NCBI GenBank assembly: GCA_051294375.1
Contig: CM119267.1
Coordinates: 9,722,339 to 9,786,338, forward strand
DNA from: Paraspadella gotoi
Taxonomy: Eukaryota > Chaetognatha
Length of the DNA stretch: 64,000 nt
Reading direction: 5' to 3'
The stretch's first letter is position 1, and the number at the start of each line of letters is the position of its first letter. Below the pieces are notes generated by a model, which did not search any database, had not been told where the DNA came from, and was given only the letters and a program-made list of their open reading frames with translations. Below, piece by piece: positions 35,440 through 47,589 of the stretch. The position numbers and the translations under genes were made by a program.

Positions 35440-36380
35440 ACAAAGCGAAAAAAAGGACGATTTTTTTCCTCCTTGCTTCACACACGTAACACGGACAACA
35501 ACAACGACAACACGACGAAGGAAATGACGCGGAAGGCGATGGACGGAGTGGGAGGAGGAGGGGTGGAGGTGGAAGATGACGATGTGGTGGAGGATGAGAA
35601 GTGAGAGGAGAGAGGGAGGGAGGAGGTGGAGGTGTAGGACGAGACGTCGGACCGGAGGACAAAGTGAGTGAGAAAAAGTAAAAGTGATACGGTAAGGCGG
35701 GAGGAAAAGAGGGTGAAAGTCGATATAGAGATGACGAGAGGAAGGAAAGTCGAGGGAGAGAGATGAAGAAGACGAGGGAGAAAAACGCCAGAGAGACAGA
35801 GAGGAAAGAGGGAGAAAATGGAGGGAGCGAAGTGACGGAAGAATCACGCGTTTGTTTGTTTATGCAAATGAGAATCTGAACAATGACAAAGAATTTCGTC
35901 GTTTCGACCGACGAAACTCGCAGGCAAAAAAAAAAACAATTTCGACTCACAAATTTCATCTTATCTTCACCCTTTAGGAACTGACGGCTTTTTTTTTATT
36001 TTTTAAAGTCGATAAAGATTAATAAAGCGGGAGAATCTCGACAAATAATGTTTTATCGGTGAGAAGTTATTAATCGTTAAAAGATAAAGATAACGTTTCC
36101 TCGGGAAAAACTTCCGTCTCGTCATAAAAAAAAAAGGAAGATTCGCCTTCAACGTGCGATCAAAATCCGCCTCGCCTCACTTTATCACGTTATGATAACC
36201 CTCACCCCCTTTTTCTCTATCTTCATGCGGACGCCTTTGCTCCTTTTCTCTTTGCCACCTCTCTCACACCTCCTTGCATCCCCGTCAACACCCCCTCGTG
36301 TCTTAACGTCGTAATTTCACGCCAGGTTCGTCGCGATGACGAAACCCGTCATAATCGTCTCGGGGAAAAACGATGCGATG

Positions 36381-36414
<34 letters not shown>

Positions 36415-36793
36415 TGAGGTTTCGCTCCATCAACGACGATGACGACGACGGCGACAACTACTTTGTCAAGGGCGTCGACGTCGACGAAGACGACGACGAA
36501 ATCGTTGACAAAAATGGCGCTGATGCCACTAACAAATACAAAACAAAAAACGACTAAAATATAAACAATAAAAAGTAGTAATAACAGTAATAAAGAATTA
36601 ATAATCATTGAGATTGTCTGCCCTTCGCTTCCTTAATACTAATTAGGAAATAATACACCTTCGAAATCCCGAGCTTTAATTGGTTAAAGGGGGTTCCAAA
36701 AGCAAAGCCGCCGATTGGTCTAAAATCCTCGCGGCGAAGTCAAAGGGGCGGGGCGGTCGCGGAGGAAAATGACACGGAAACAAATCTGGTGGG

Positions 36794-36803
36794 NNNNNNN
36801 NNN
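36794..36803. other. Assembly gap (10 N)
   Basis: A short N run in GC-rich DNA. Confidence 0.99.
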
Positions 36804-37539
36804 ACGCCTTTGTGTTCGTCGGAAGGGGGATGAGCGAGCGATGTCTCGTTTGGGGAAAGGTATAAAAAAAAACAACGAAGATGGAGGTAAGGTCGGTCGG
36901 GTGAGGAGTCCTGAGGTGGAAGCGATGAGGCGGGGAAAGCGGTGGAGAGGGGGGAAGGGTTTCGATGGTGATCGGGTTGAGTGGAAGGTGGTTGCTATCT
37001 ATGAATTTGTCGTCTAGCAGATAAGAAAGCTGTCGAGAATGAGGAAGTCCCTCGTTGGGCGAATTCCCTTCAAATTAAATCAAGTCAAGCCTCAACTTGA
37101 GGCTCAAGGTGTTATGGAAAAGCGGTGTTCAAAATTATCATCGATCAGGAATGGAAGAGATTTGTTCATTTTGTGCAATACGATACGACGGATATATACG
37201 ATCAGAACGAGTCATATCAAGTATAAAGAATACGGATAATTAAGTGTGAGTTTGAGAATCCCCCCCCAAAAAAAAGGAGTTGGGCTAATATAGAACGCCC
37301 AGGCTATGGGTTGATCTCGTAATACTCAACCGCATACTCATACTCATACTCATACTGAGTATTACTCACGCTGCAGAGATTTGGTACTGCAGCAGTGAGT
37401 TTGCCACACCTGAATCAACCAAGATGTTTTTCGAGAAAACATCCGCGGTAATGGGATGACATCCGCAATGTCGCTTTAGAATAACAACGCGAGCGGCAGA
37501 GCTTGGATAATGGAGAGGGGGAAAAATAGTGGGGAAGAG

Positions 37540-37557
37540 AAAGACAGAAAAAATGAG

Positions 37558-37594
<37 letters not shown>

Positions 37595-37787
37595 CAGAGA
37601 GGGAGACAGACAGGACATGGGGAACATAAGACAAAGAGACGTAAAGAAAAAGATAAAGTGGAATTAACACGACAAGGAGAGAGAGTGACAGACAGGACTG
37701 GACAGACTAACTGACAGGACATGAGAACCGAAAACAAAGGAGATAAAGAAAAAGAGACAAAGTGAGATGACAGAGAAGAGAGTAGAG

Positions 37788-37818
<31 letters not shown>

Positions 37819-38095
37819 CAGAAGAGAGAAGGAGAGAGAAACAGACAGAACAAAACATGTGGAGAACATAAGACAAGAGAGATTAAAGAAAAATAAGAAA
37901 GTGAGATACAAAGGAGCGAGAGAGATGGACAGATTGACAGGAGACAGACAGATATTTGTAACGAAAGACAAAGAGAGATAAAGAAAAAGAAGAAAGTCAG
38001 ATACAAAAGAGAGAAACAGACAGACATATTGACTGACAGAAATGACGACCGAAAGACAAAGAGAGATAAAGAAAAAGAGACAAAGTGAGATACAA

Positions 38096-38155
<60 letters not shown>

Positions 38156-38305
38156 TGTGGAACAAAAGACAAAGAGAGATAAAGAAAAAGAAGAAAGTGA
38201 GATGCAAAGGAGAGAGAGAGACAGACAGACAGACTGACAGACTGACTGACAGACATGAGGACCGAAAGACAAAGAGAGATAAAGAAAAAGAGACAAAGTG
38301 AGATA

Positions 38306-38380
<75 letters not shown>
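37540..38380. repeat. Tandem array built on GACAAAGAGAGATAAAGAAA
   Basis: The word GACAAAGAGAGATAAAGAAA and its variants, followed by AAGTGAGATACAAAGGAGAG and then GA or GACA arrays, recur about seven times at irregular spacing of roughly 90-130 bases. Long Ser/Leu-rich frames on the minus strand are artefacts of this array. Confidence 0.85.
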
Positions 38381-38384
<4 letters not shown>

Positions 38385-38686
38385 CAAACACAAACACAGA
38401 GGAATTGAGAGAGAAAAAAGAGCGATTCAAGGTAATCACCCCCGTCATAATGTAAAGGGCCTCTCGTTTCGTCCGCCGTCAATGAAGGATATTTTTGTTC
38501 CCCCGTCAACGAATCTCGTCAATAACCTCAGCATGACGTCGGCCGGCGACGACGATAACGACGACGATGATACGGACGACGATATAGACGAGAGGAACGA
38601 CAATGGCGACGACGACGACGACCGAAGTGATAACCTCGATTGAGGCGTCAACGAAGCGACTGATATACGATGCATCTAAGAATCCC

Positions 38687-38719
<33 letters not shown>

Positions 38720-39126
38720 TAACGCAGAAACGACGGGACGTCAAAATTTTCCCGTAACGGAAAAGCGTCGTCTTCTTGAACGCGTATTCGGTTGTCTATA
38801 GCAACGCGGCTTTATTGTTCACTAAGATAACGACCATGAGATGTGACGATGAAAACGACGACGACGACGACGACAAGGTTGATATAAACATTAGCAGCAA
38901 TGCCATCCAACTTTTTATTCAGCCTCGCGATGCCATTCGCCCTTACCATTAGATGTAGATGCCATCCGACAGATGCGAAGATGCTAATGCGATTTTTGAT
39001 GAAGTCGTTCAGAGCTCAACGAAATAAAAACTTAAAGGAGGTACAGACGATTTTCTTTAAAACGACCCTCGATGGATGGATCTAGGATATATTTAGGTCG
39101 AGAAGATAAACAGAGAGAGAGAGAGA

Positions 39127-39130
39127 GAAG

Positions 39131-39218
<88 letters not shown>

Positions 39219-39554
39219 CTCCGACATCTCGCCCCCCTTCCCCACTTTGACCCCTTCCCCTCTTCAATCTCCCACGACGAGAAAATCTAAATCAATCGTC
39301 GGTTTCTGACTTTCCTCTCTTTCCTTTTCCTCCTTTTTCCTTTTTTCTATTTCTTTTCTTTTCTTTCTTTCTTTTTTGCTTTCCTTCAACTCCTTCATTT
39401 TTTTATCCATTCTTTCCTTTTCTCCCTTATCTCGACTTGACCATTTAGACTTTTTGGCTCAGAAAACGGATTTGCGACTTTTCGCCCTTAGAGCCCATAT
39501 TTTTTCTTTCTTGCCATCGTTCTTGTTTCTTTCTTCTTTCTTTTCTTTCTTTCT

Positions 39555-39598
<44 letters not shown>

Positions 39599-39779
39599 TT
39601 TTTTTTCTTTATTTCACTCTTTCTTTTTCTTTTCTTTCTTTTTTTTTATTTCACTCTTTCTTTCTTCTTCTCTCTCTCTCTCTTTGTTAACCTAAGATCT
39701 TTTGACTTTTTCTGCTTTCTTTCCAATAAACACTCAATTCCTTCGTGATTTTAGATCGTGATCTCTTGGATTTGCTTTC

Positions 39780-39821
<42 letters not shown>

Positions 39822-39889
39822 CTCTTCTCTCTCTCTCTCGTCTCTCTCTCTCTCTCTCTCTCTCNNNNNNNNNNNNNNNNNNNNNNNNN

Positions 39890-39922
<33 letters not shown>

Positions 39923-40115
39923 GAGAGCAAAATCTAAATCAAGAGATCACGATCTAAAATCACGAAAGGAATTGAGTGTTTATTGGAAAGAAAGCAGAAA
40001 AGTCAAAAGATCTTAGGTTAACAAAGAGAGAAAGAAAGTAAGAAAGAAAGAGTGAAATAAAGAAAAATAGAAAGAAAAAAAAAAGAAAGAAAGAAAGAGT
40101 GAAATAAAGAAAAAA

Positions 40116-40162
<47 letters not shown>

Positions 40163-40488
40163 CAAGAACGATGGCAAGAAAGAAAAAATATGGGCTCTAA
40201 GGGCGAAAAGTCGCAAATCCGTTTTCTGAGCCAAAAAGTCTAAATGGTCAAGTCGAGATAAGGGAGAAAAGGAAAGAATGGATAAAAAAATGAAGGAGTT
40301 GAAGGGAAAGCAAAAAAGAAAGAAAGAAAAGAAAAGAAATAGAAAAAAAGGAAAAAGGAGGAAAAGGAAAGAGAGGAAAGTCAGAAACGACGATTGATTT
40401 AGATTTTCTCGTCGTGGGAGATGAAGAGGGGAAGGGGGTCAAAGTGGGGAAGGGGGCGAGATGTCGGAGCTATGAGAGAGAGAGAGAG

Positions 40489-40549
<61 letters not shown>

Positions 40550-40563
40550 AGAGACTTCTTCAT
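39127..40563. repeat. 1.4 kb inverted repeat centred on a gap
   Basis: The left arm (39127-39864) and right arm (39890-40563) are near-perfect reverse complements. Both contain the GAAGAAGTCTCTC edge, the CATAGCTCCGACATCTCGCC block, the CGACGAGAAAATCTAAATCA block and matched CTTT/AAAG arrays, and meet at a (TC)n/(GA)n switch around 25 N. The arms diverge immediately outside GAAGAAGTCTC. Confidence 0.9.
39865..39889. other. Assembly gap (25 N) at the centre of the inverted repeat
   Basis: A placeholder gap exactly where the strand of the repeat switches. Confidence 0.99.
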
Positions 40564-40934
40564 CGCCGCGAGGGGCGGTGAAGGGCAGTGACGGGCATTC
40601 GACGTCGCGAGGATTCGGGATATGAGATAACGAGAGGAGGGGGAGGAAGAGGTGAAGGGGGCACTGGGGCAGGGATGGGAACAAAGAGAAAAAGTAAAGT
40701 GAAATCTGTGTCTGTGAAGAGACGAGAACGAAATAATGACAAAGAAGTGAATGGGAAACAGTTAGTGAAAACTTCTCACTGAAAAAGGAGTGTGTGAAAG
40801 GTTGACCCGCCCAGTCGGTAAAAGCATGGAGCAACTCCGGTCAGGAGTGGAGCAAAGAGAGATATTATCTCAGCCGGAGAAAAAGGGGGCGAGAGAAACT
40901 CGGCCTCTTTTCGCGAGGGCGAAAAGAAAAAAAA

Positions 40935-41406
40935 NNNNNNNNNNNNNNNNNNNNNNNNNNNNNNNNNNNNNNNNNNNNNNNNNNNNNNNNNNNNNNNNNN
41001 NNNNNNNNNNNNNNNNNNNNNNNNNNNNNNNNNNNNNNNNNNNNNNNNNNNNNNNNNNNNNNNNNNNNNNNNNNNNNNNNNNNNNNNNNNNNNNNNNNNN
41101 NNNNNNNNNNNNNNNNNNNNNNNNNNNNNNNNNNNNNNNNNNNNNNNNNNNNNNNNNNNNNNNNNNNNNNNNNNNNNNNNNNNNNNNNNNNNNNNNNNNN
41201 NNNNNNNNNNNNNNNNNNNNNNNNNNNNNNNNNNNNNNNNNNNNNNNNNNNNNNNNNNNNNNNNNNNNNNNNNNNNNNNNNNNNNNNNNNNNNNNNNNNN
41301 NNNNNNNNNNNNNNNNNNNNNNNNNNNNNNNNNNNNNNNNNNNNNNNNNNNNNNNNNNNNNNNNNNNNNNNNNNNNNNNNNNNNNNNNNNNNNNNNNNNN
41401 NNNNNN
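40935..41406. other. Assembly gap (472 N)
   Basis: The largest N run in the window, flanked by A-rich sequence on both sides. Confidence 0.99.
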
Positions 41407-41785
41407 AGAAAAAAAAAACCGAGGGCTGTTTTCTTTTTAAATATGTGATCTCGATAAGTCGGTTCTTTACTCTGGATTCGATTATCATTAAGATATTTTT
41501 TTTTATTTGTTTCAACTAGTTTAAATTCTACATCCGTTTACTTTATATAATCATCTTACTTAAAAAATGTAAAAAATCACGAAAACTGGCCTAAAAATAT
41601 CGAAATCCGACAATCATTTAATCAAATCGCATCAGAATATAATCTCATCTTCATCTCATTACAATGAAGTTTTAAATAAGCTCTAAATAACAAAATCACA
41701 AATAGTTAACTTTCGTCTTTTTGGACTCGTTAGGTTCAAACGCGAAATATTATTTTCTCCCTTTTCTCTGGCAACACTGGAGGAT

Positions 41786-44700
41786 CTACTTGAGAACCTT
41801 GAGCCCCGACATGTTCTCCACATGAACGATCTTGACGTTGTTCTTCTCCGAAAACTTGGAGAGATTCTCTTTGAGGGTCGATGGCTCGTGATCGATCGGT
41901 TTTAAACCTGAGAAAGTAAAGCATTACGACCAACATTCGAGCAATTCCATTCTATTTTATTTTTTCTTAAATTTTTTTAGGGCATCTCAACAAATTTTAG
42001 AAGACAAAACATTGTGCGAAAAGACAATCCGTTTGACCGGATCAATGATCATCATATTCCACAAATACGAATGACCTGGCCAGTGGGCTAGTGAACAGTG
42101 GGCCAATGGGCAGTGGGTCAGTGGGTCAGTGGGCCAGTGGGCCAGTGGGTCAGTGGGCCAGTGGGCCAGTGGGCCAGTGGGCACTGGGAACTGGGCAGTG
42201 CCCACTGGGCACCATCGCTTGATCATTTGATCATGAATAGACTTTTTCTCACTGACCTTTGATGAGATGAGTTTCAAAGACTTCGGGTTCGTTGAGAACG
42301 ACTCCTAAATATCGAAGATTAAATTTTTGTAGAGAAAGCATTAGACCACATTATATCCAAACACCGACAATCCTGCCAGGTCACCCTCTGCCTAACGCCT
42401 TCACATCTCCTGCACCTCCCGCCACCCTTTCGCGCCCACTTCGCCCTTTTCAAAAAGATCGAGCTCTGGCCTTCGATCCGTGATGCTGTAAAAGATCGTC
42501 TGCCAGTCGGAGACGTAAGGCTGAAGACTCCGCCGCAGCCGCGTTTCGTCCTCGGGAGTCAGTGCGACGCGGGGACGCCGCGTCGACTGCTGCACCTCAG
42601 CGTCTGAGGAAAAGGAAAGTGGATGGACCCGATTCATTCAACGGGATTTCGTGGAGAGGGTGGCCCACTTTCATCTCACCGATTGGATGTTCGGGGCACT
42701 TGAGCCGACGAGAGACGGCGCTCGCCGGGTAAATCTCCAACTTGTTGCGAAAGTCCACGTAGCGAGGATGCGACAGCTTTGGATCGAAATTTTTAAGAGG
42801 AAGTCGAGAGTCGCGACAAACAAATGAGCCAAACATCGATCGCAAAGCTTCATCTCGTCCACATGCCTTCATGACTTCATGTCCACCTGCCTTCCCGTTG
42901 TCCCTTCTTCCCACCAACCCGCTCTTCTCTCTCCCACAAACTCATCGTAATAACGAAATAATGTGAGTTAAACAATTCTCTTTTTAAAAGGTTCGTAAAT
43001 CGTAAATCTTTCAATTTATTTTACGTCCTTCCGATACCATAACGGGCAAGGCGGCGTGAGTCTTGATGAGAAAGTTCCGGCTCATCTCCGTCTCCGGTCC
43101 CGGATCGGGCCGGATGAAGATGCTGCGCGTGAGGCCGTCGATGACGTTCTTGCCCGCGTTCTGGAGCTGATTAGAGTAACCGTAGCCGAACATTCCGTAG
43201 CCGAAGCACATCTCCACCTGGGCGGGTCAAAGGAAGAAGAAGAGGAAGGAGGATGGAGTACGACGTTACAGTTTTTGGAGAGGGAGTCGTCGTCACAATT
43301 CATTAGCTTAACTGTTAACAGTTTAAAATAAACAACAAAAAAAAAGATTCCCTTAAAAAAGAACTGGTTAACGAATGTGAAATTCTCATCTTCGACGCTT
43401 CCAACCATCCTTCCGCCTCGGCTCATCGGAGCAACCGCCTTCTTCGAACTCACCTCGATTTCCGCGATGACCGTCTCTCCCACGATCGACTTCAACTTGT
43501 AGTTGTCGGCGGCGCAGATGGAGCGCGCGATGTCGAAGACGTGGAATCGCTTCTCCGCCAGAATGTAATGGTGGGTCAGAAACTGCGACCGGGTGGATAA
43601 AAAAGGGCTGGGGAGTTTGGCGGATCGTCTAATAGACTGCTTGTCTTAGCTTAAATTGTTCTTAACTACGGCTGTGCCATTAAACCGCTTCACTAACGCT
43701 TTCTCTCGTACCATCCTAGTTTGGCAAAGCGAGACGGTGCGAGGCGGCCACTGAGGTCTCCAAAGACCCTAATAAAAATCTCGTCCACCGCAGGCAATAC
43801 CACAGTCGCTTAGCGTTTAATTCCTTCCATTTTTTTTTCAACACCTTGGGCATGAATCCGATCAGCGAGATGGTGAAGACGTTCTGAACGCTCTCCTTGA
43901 TGGGAGCGATGTTGCAGGGAAGATGCAACAGCCCGTCCATGATTATTCCATCCGAATCCATCGAGTCAGGCAGCACCACCACCGCGGAAGACTTCGATCC
44001 CAACTGGTTGCGGAGACAGATGTACACGCGCGGGTTGCGGTCGTACCTTTGGTTTGCGGAGGAGGAGGAGGAGGAGGAGGAGGAGTTAATGAGGTAGATA
44101 GAAACAGTGGGGACAAAGAAAGTGTAGTCAGAGATTGCAGGCCAAAGCCTGTCTATAGACTAGCTTGTCCAAAGCAAGCTTTAATTTTATTTTTAGTCAT
44201 ATTCAGCTAGAGGAGAGTGCATTTATGAAGACATGATAGCTTCTCTATGAAACAAATGCGCATTGTTTGTACCAGTTGAATGAGAGAGAGACCTTACCTG
44301 ACTTCCACGCCCCCCCTATCACCCAATCACCAATGGGACTTGACGCGACGCCGTACCGTCCCGATGGACTTGGTCGATCCCCGTCTGCCCATCGAATCTC
44401 GTTTGACCAACGATTCCCGCTGAAACCGAGTCTTTGAACTCTGAGCCGAAACTCGAGGAGTTGGGCTCCGCGGTCCGCCCTCACGGAGCGCCGGACGCAA
44501 ACGTCCACCCGCAGTGCGATCTGTCCGAATCTGAAAGGTCGGGGGAAGGTTTGACAGTTTCCCTCCTTTTTTATTGCGCCGCGAGTCACTTTTCNNNNNN
44601 NNNNNCGCTGCGTCGGTCGGTCGGTATGTCTGTCCATCAGTCGGTCCCACTTACGTTAAAAATTCATATTATTTGCCTATCATTTGGTTGCTTATTTGCT

Positions 44701-45451
44701 AAGATAGAAAAAACTCAAATCTAAGAGACTGCAAGCGCCACCTTAAGGAATTCCTAAAACTTTAAAGTATAAAAGACTTTCGTTGTAAAGATATATACCA
44801 ACTAAATGTAGCCATTAATAATGGCTGGCATAGATGGGAAAGCGTCAGAAACCTTATAGAATGTTTTGGTTACCCTGACATTTATCATATTTTCAAAATT
44901 AGTCATGAACAATTCATGAAACGAATAACTTTGACGAAAAAGAATTTTTTGTCTTAATTCTATGAAAATATAGAAATGATCTCGCAGCTTAGTTTTCCTT
45001 CACGTTAACCTCTTAATTCAATTTTTATTTGTTTGGTTTATTTTGTTGCTGATGTATGCTACTGTATCATTCTTGATTTGAAATAAAATTCTCAATTATG
45101 AAAACACATCTCACATTAAAATATCGTTACGGTTTTAACAGGATTTTACTTGTAGATACTGGAAAGAGACCAATAAATATGAAAATAAAAAATACAACTA
45201 AAAAAGAACAAAAACTAAAACGAAAAGGTGAAAAAAAACATGCTCGACTAATCGAATTTCGGCGCCAAATCGAAAAAAGTTTCCCGCCCAAAATCCTTAC
45301 CGTCTCACCGGAATCTTTGCGCGGGTCCTTCGATCTTCCCTGCCCAATCTCACCCACTTGGATCGAGGTGGAGCGGCTGTCGACGATAGGGTGGTAAGGT
45401 AAGTCAGCGTTATTTCCATATTTCTCCCCATTTTTACTTAGTTTTTTTTTT

Positions 45452-45547
<96 letters not shown>

Positions 45548-47589
45548 TTGTCCCATTCTCTTTCTCTCTATCCCCTCATCTCGCTCCAGCACCTTCGGCT
45601 TCTACGATCATCGTCGTCGTCATCATCATCATCATCGTCCGATCCTGAATCTTTGACTCCCGAGTAACCGAAAACCACGGATTTTCTTATGTCTCTGTCG
45701 ATTTTCTCCGTCATCTTTCCCTCGATGTTGAGAAGCTTGTGCGCCAAGCCGCCTGGCGGCGAGAAAACGATATCGTCCACGTTCCACGGTATATTTTTCA
45801 TTCGTTGTCGTCATTGTAAAATATTATACCGCTCCTTGTTTAATTTCAATCTCCTAATCTGTTCTTACGAATTCGACCAATATGTTTACTTGTCTATTGT
45901 CAGACTTGGAGGCTCAGGGTTTAGTCCGATTTTTGATTTTCTCTGAGATTTTTTATGCTTTTATGGATATTTGATGTGAATTAAAATTAAAACGTTTATC
46001 GCTACGTACTTTATTCATATTTTTTTTTTCAGAGGAAGAGATTCACGAAAAAACCTACGTCGGACTCATTATGTGTCAAACGCTAAGGCATCCGTCAAGA
46101 ATTTCTGAGACGGCAAGCTTTATAACTGGAATACATTAATGATTATCAGACATAAACTATGGGTATGTATGTGGCTACTCCCTTGTTACGGTTGTAATGG
46201 TTACATGAAAAGAGAATGCTCCTGGATTTGAACTCGCAACCTCGAAATGCTCACAACTCGGCAATTTAACAATTAAAATTATTTAAAAGATTGTTCATTT
46301 ATATACTTTACAACATCTAGTTTAAGCTTAATTAGTCTTAGGTAGCGCGCTCAACGCTGAAGCCAAGAAATCGGCGGTTCGAATCCTGGCGACCTTATAT
46401 TTTTTAACTTAGTTGCTAAGTCCCAAAATTGACCATAGAGCATTGGCTTACAGAAGGGGAGTAGCGATATACGTACAAGGCGAGTATTTTACCCAAAAAA
46501 TCCCGCCTCAATAACCGTAACTATAAGAGCTATAGAGCTACTACTGTACTAGATATTACTAGATATTACTGTACTAGATTTCAAATCCCTCACCTGATGC
46601 TCCCTTCAAAATGTTTCTCAATTCTTCCGTCGCCTGATCGTGAAGTCGCTTCTGTACCAGTTCTTCCTCCGCGGCTTGCGCCTGTCGCGATCAAACAAAA
46701 CAACTCGCGGTGCATGGATCGATGGAGGGACAGCGGTTTAAAGAAAACTATAAGAGCGCTTAAGACTTGACGTTTAATACGCAAGCGCGGTGCAACTTCG
46801 TCCAGATCAGTCAAAATTTCAACGTTTCGTTAAAAAAAAACCTTTGTATTCCAATTCTCTATTATCCAATTTTCTAATAATCTTTAATTTATGATAATTT
46901 CCAAATCAAAGTTTATTTGTTTACAAACAACGGGTTTTATATTCCAAAAAGTATTCTCTATAACTAAAAACCCAACGAAATGAAAGTGTTCACATAATAA
47001 TTGCCAAATAATCCCTTTTCCATAATCTCTAATTCCTATTTCCTGATAATCCATGAAACAGTCGCGACTAACCCATATAATATTGCACCTTGGTCAAAAG
47101 ATTGTGAACTTTTCCAGTGCTGACGGACAAGAGTCTCTTTATGTTGACCGCCACCAACCCGTCGGGATTCGCCGCGTTTTTCAAAGCCTAAACCGAAAAA
47201 AAAAAAGGCTGACGGTTTAAGCCGGAGTTATCTTATTTCCGCGGGTAACAAATAAGTTAAACCCCGCCCATTGCAATCGGCCACCATTGGTCGATCGTGG
47301 TTTTATTCAAAATCTCAACCTTCCTCTCCGGAGATTCGTTGAAGATTTTTTTTTTTTTTTTATTCAAACATTTATATTGCCGTTCGTTTCAAGAAATAAT
47401 TAAAAGAACAAGAGTTAGAATAGCGACCAAAAAAAAACAAACAAAAACGCAAAAAAAAACAAAGCATTAAGTAATATACAAATAAGCAAACAAAGAAAGA
47501 ACCTTGGAAGCTTTATTCCTGGCCTCTTCCCATTTTAACTTCTTGCTGATGTTGTGCAACTTTTTCTCCGCGTCTTCTTCGCCCCGCAT
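41786..47589 (-). CDS. Unrecognised gene of at least 13 exons
   Basis: Exons, 5' to 3' on the minus strand: 47589-47503, 47187-47089, 46681-46594, 45752-45593, 45376-45301, 44530-44357, 44046-43845, 43582-43454, 43217-43038, 42776-42680, 42603 to about 42449, 42304-42257, 41907-41786. The first five join in phase. The join 44357/44046 does not close, so a small exon may be missed. The join after 42449 closes only with a GC donor. About 540 residues: a charged N-terminal helix (EEDAEKKLHNISKKL), a coiled-coil-like exon (QAAEEELVQKRLHD), an Asp run from a GAT/GAC repeat, a basic Ser-rich linker, then a folded C-terminal half with motifs such as PRVYICLRNQLGSKSSAVVV, HHYILAEKRFHVFDIARSI and FGYGMFGYGYSNQ. 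No signal peptide or membrane segment was seen. An in-frame TAG 27 bases before the ATG supports the start. I do not recognise the family and assign no function. Confidence 0.65.
42071..42215. repeat. 10-base minisatellite in the last intron of the unrecognised gene
   Basis: About 14 copies of a unit close to CAGTGGGCCA, with T/C variants (CAGTGGGTCA), ending in an imperfect GGGCACTGGG/CCCACTGGGC palindrome. Confidence 0.93.
44575..44740 (+). repeat. Dispersed repeat with GTCGGTC core (copy 2)
   Basis: Same block order as the copy at 22425-22590: GAGTCACTTTTC, then (after a gap) GTCGGTCGGTCGGTATGTCT, GTCCCACTTACGTTAAAAAT, TTATTTGCTAAGATAGAAAA, CTCAAATCTAAGAGACTGC. Confidence 0.75.
44595..44605. 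other. Assembly gap (11 N)
   Basis: A short N run inside the GTCGGTC-core repeat. Confidence 0.99.
45446..45548. repeat. (CTTT)n microsatellite
   Basis: An uninterrupted tetranucleotide array of about 100 bases in an intron, just past a coding exon. Confidence 0.96.
46155..46262 (-). mobile_element. tRNA-like SINE-type repeat (family 2, minus copy)
   Basis: On the minus strand, TTGCCGAGTTGTGAGCA (box A-like) is followed by GAGTTCAAATCC (box B) and a tail matching the plus-strand copy at 46335 (a block like GAGTAGC...TACATAC). It lies in an intron of the unrecognised gene. Confidence 0.5.
46335..46480 (+). mobile_element. tRNA-like SINE-type repeat (family 2, plus copy)
   Basis: GGTAGCGCGCTCAACGCTGA (box A-like) is followed by GGTTCGAATCCTGGCGACC (canonical box B) and a tail with GGAGTAGCGATATACGTAC. 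The tail is related to that of the oppositely oriented copy 80 bases away. Confidence 0.5.

Larger units (their letters stand above)
34889..41785. other. 7 kb gene-poor intergenic region
   Basis: No convincing gene. It contains (CT)n near 35406-35437, (GAC)n runs near 36378-36413 and 38520-38720, GC-rich DNA around a gap near 36730-36990, TACTCA repeats near 37330-37360, a tandem GA/AAAGA array at 37540-38380, a large inverted repeat around a gap at 39.1-40.6 kb and a 472-base gap. Confidence 0.6.

Noticed and set aside
36336-36557. Thr/Asp-rich 73-codon frame
   Set aside because: Composed of (GAC)n triplets common to the window. No conservation or splice evidence is visible.
37366-38448. 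360-codon minus-strand frame resembling a multi-pass membrane protein
   Set aside because: Built entirely from the GA/GACA tandem array. The hydrophobic look comes from CT-rich codons (Leu, Ser, Phe).
37562-40553. CRISPR-like regular repeats
   Set aside because: The spacing is irregular and the repeats are simple-sequence arrays in a eukaryotic genome. There are no unique spacers and no cas genes.
42401-42483. Extension of the unrecognised gene past the chosen donor
   Set aside because: The open frame continues into intronic sequence (GAKGWREVQEM), but the next exon only fits in phase from an earlier cut.
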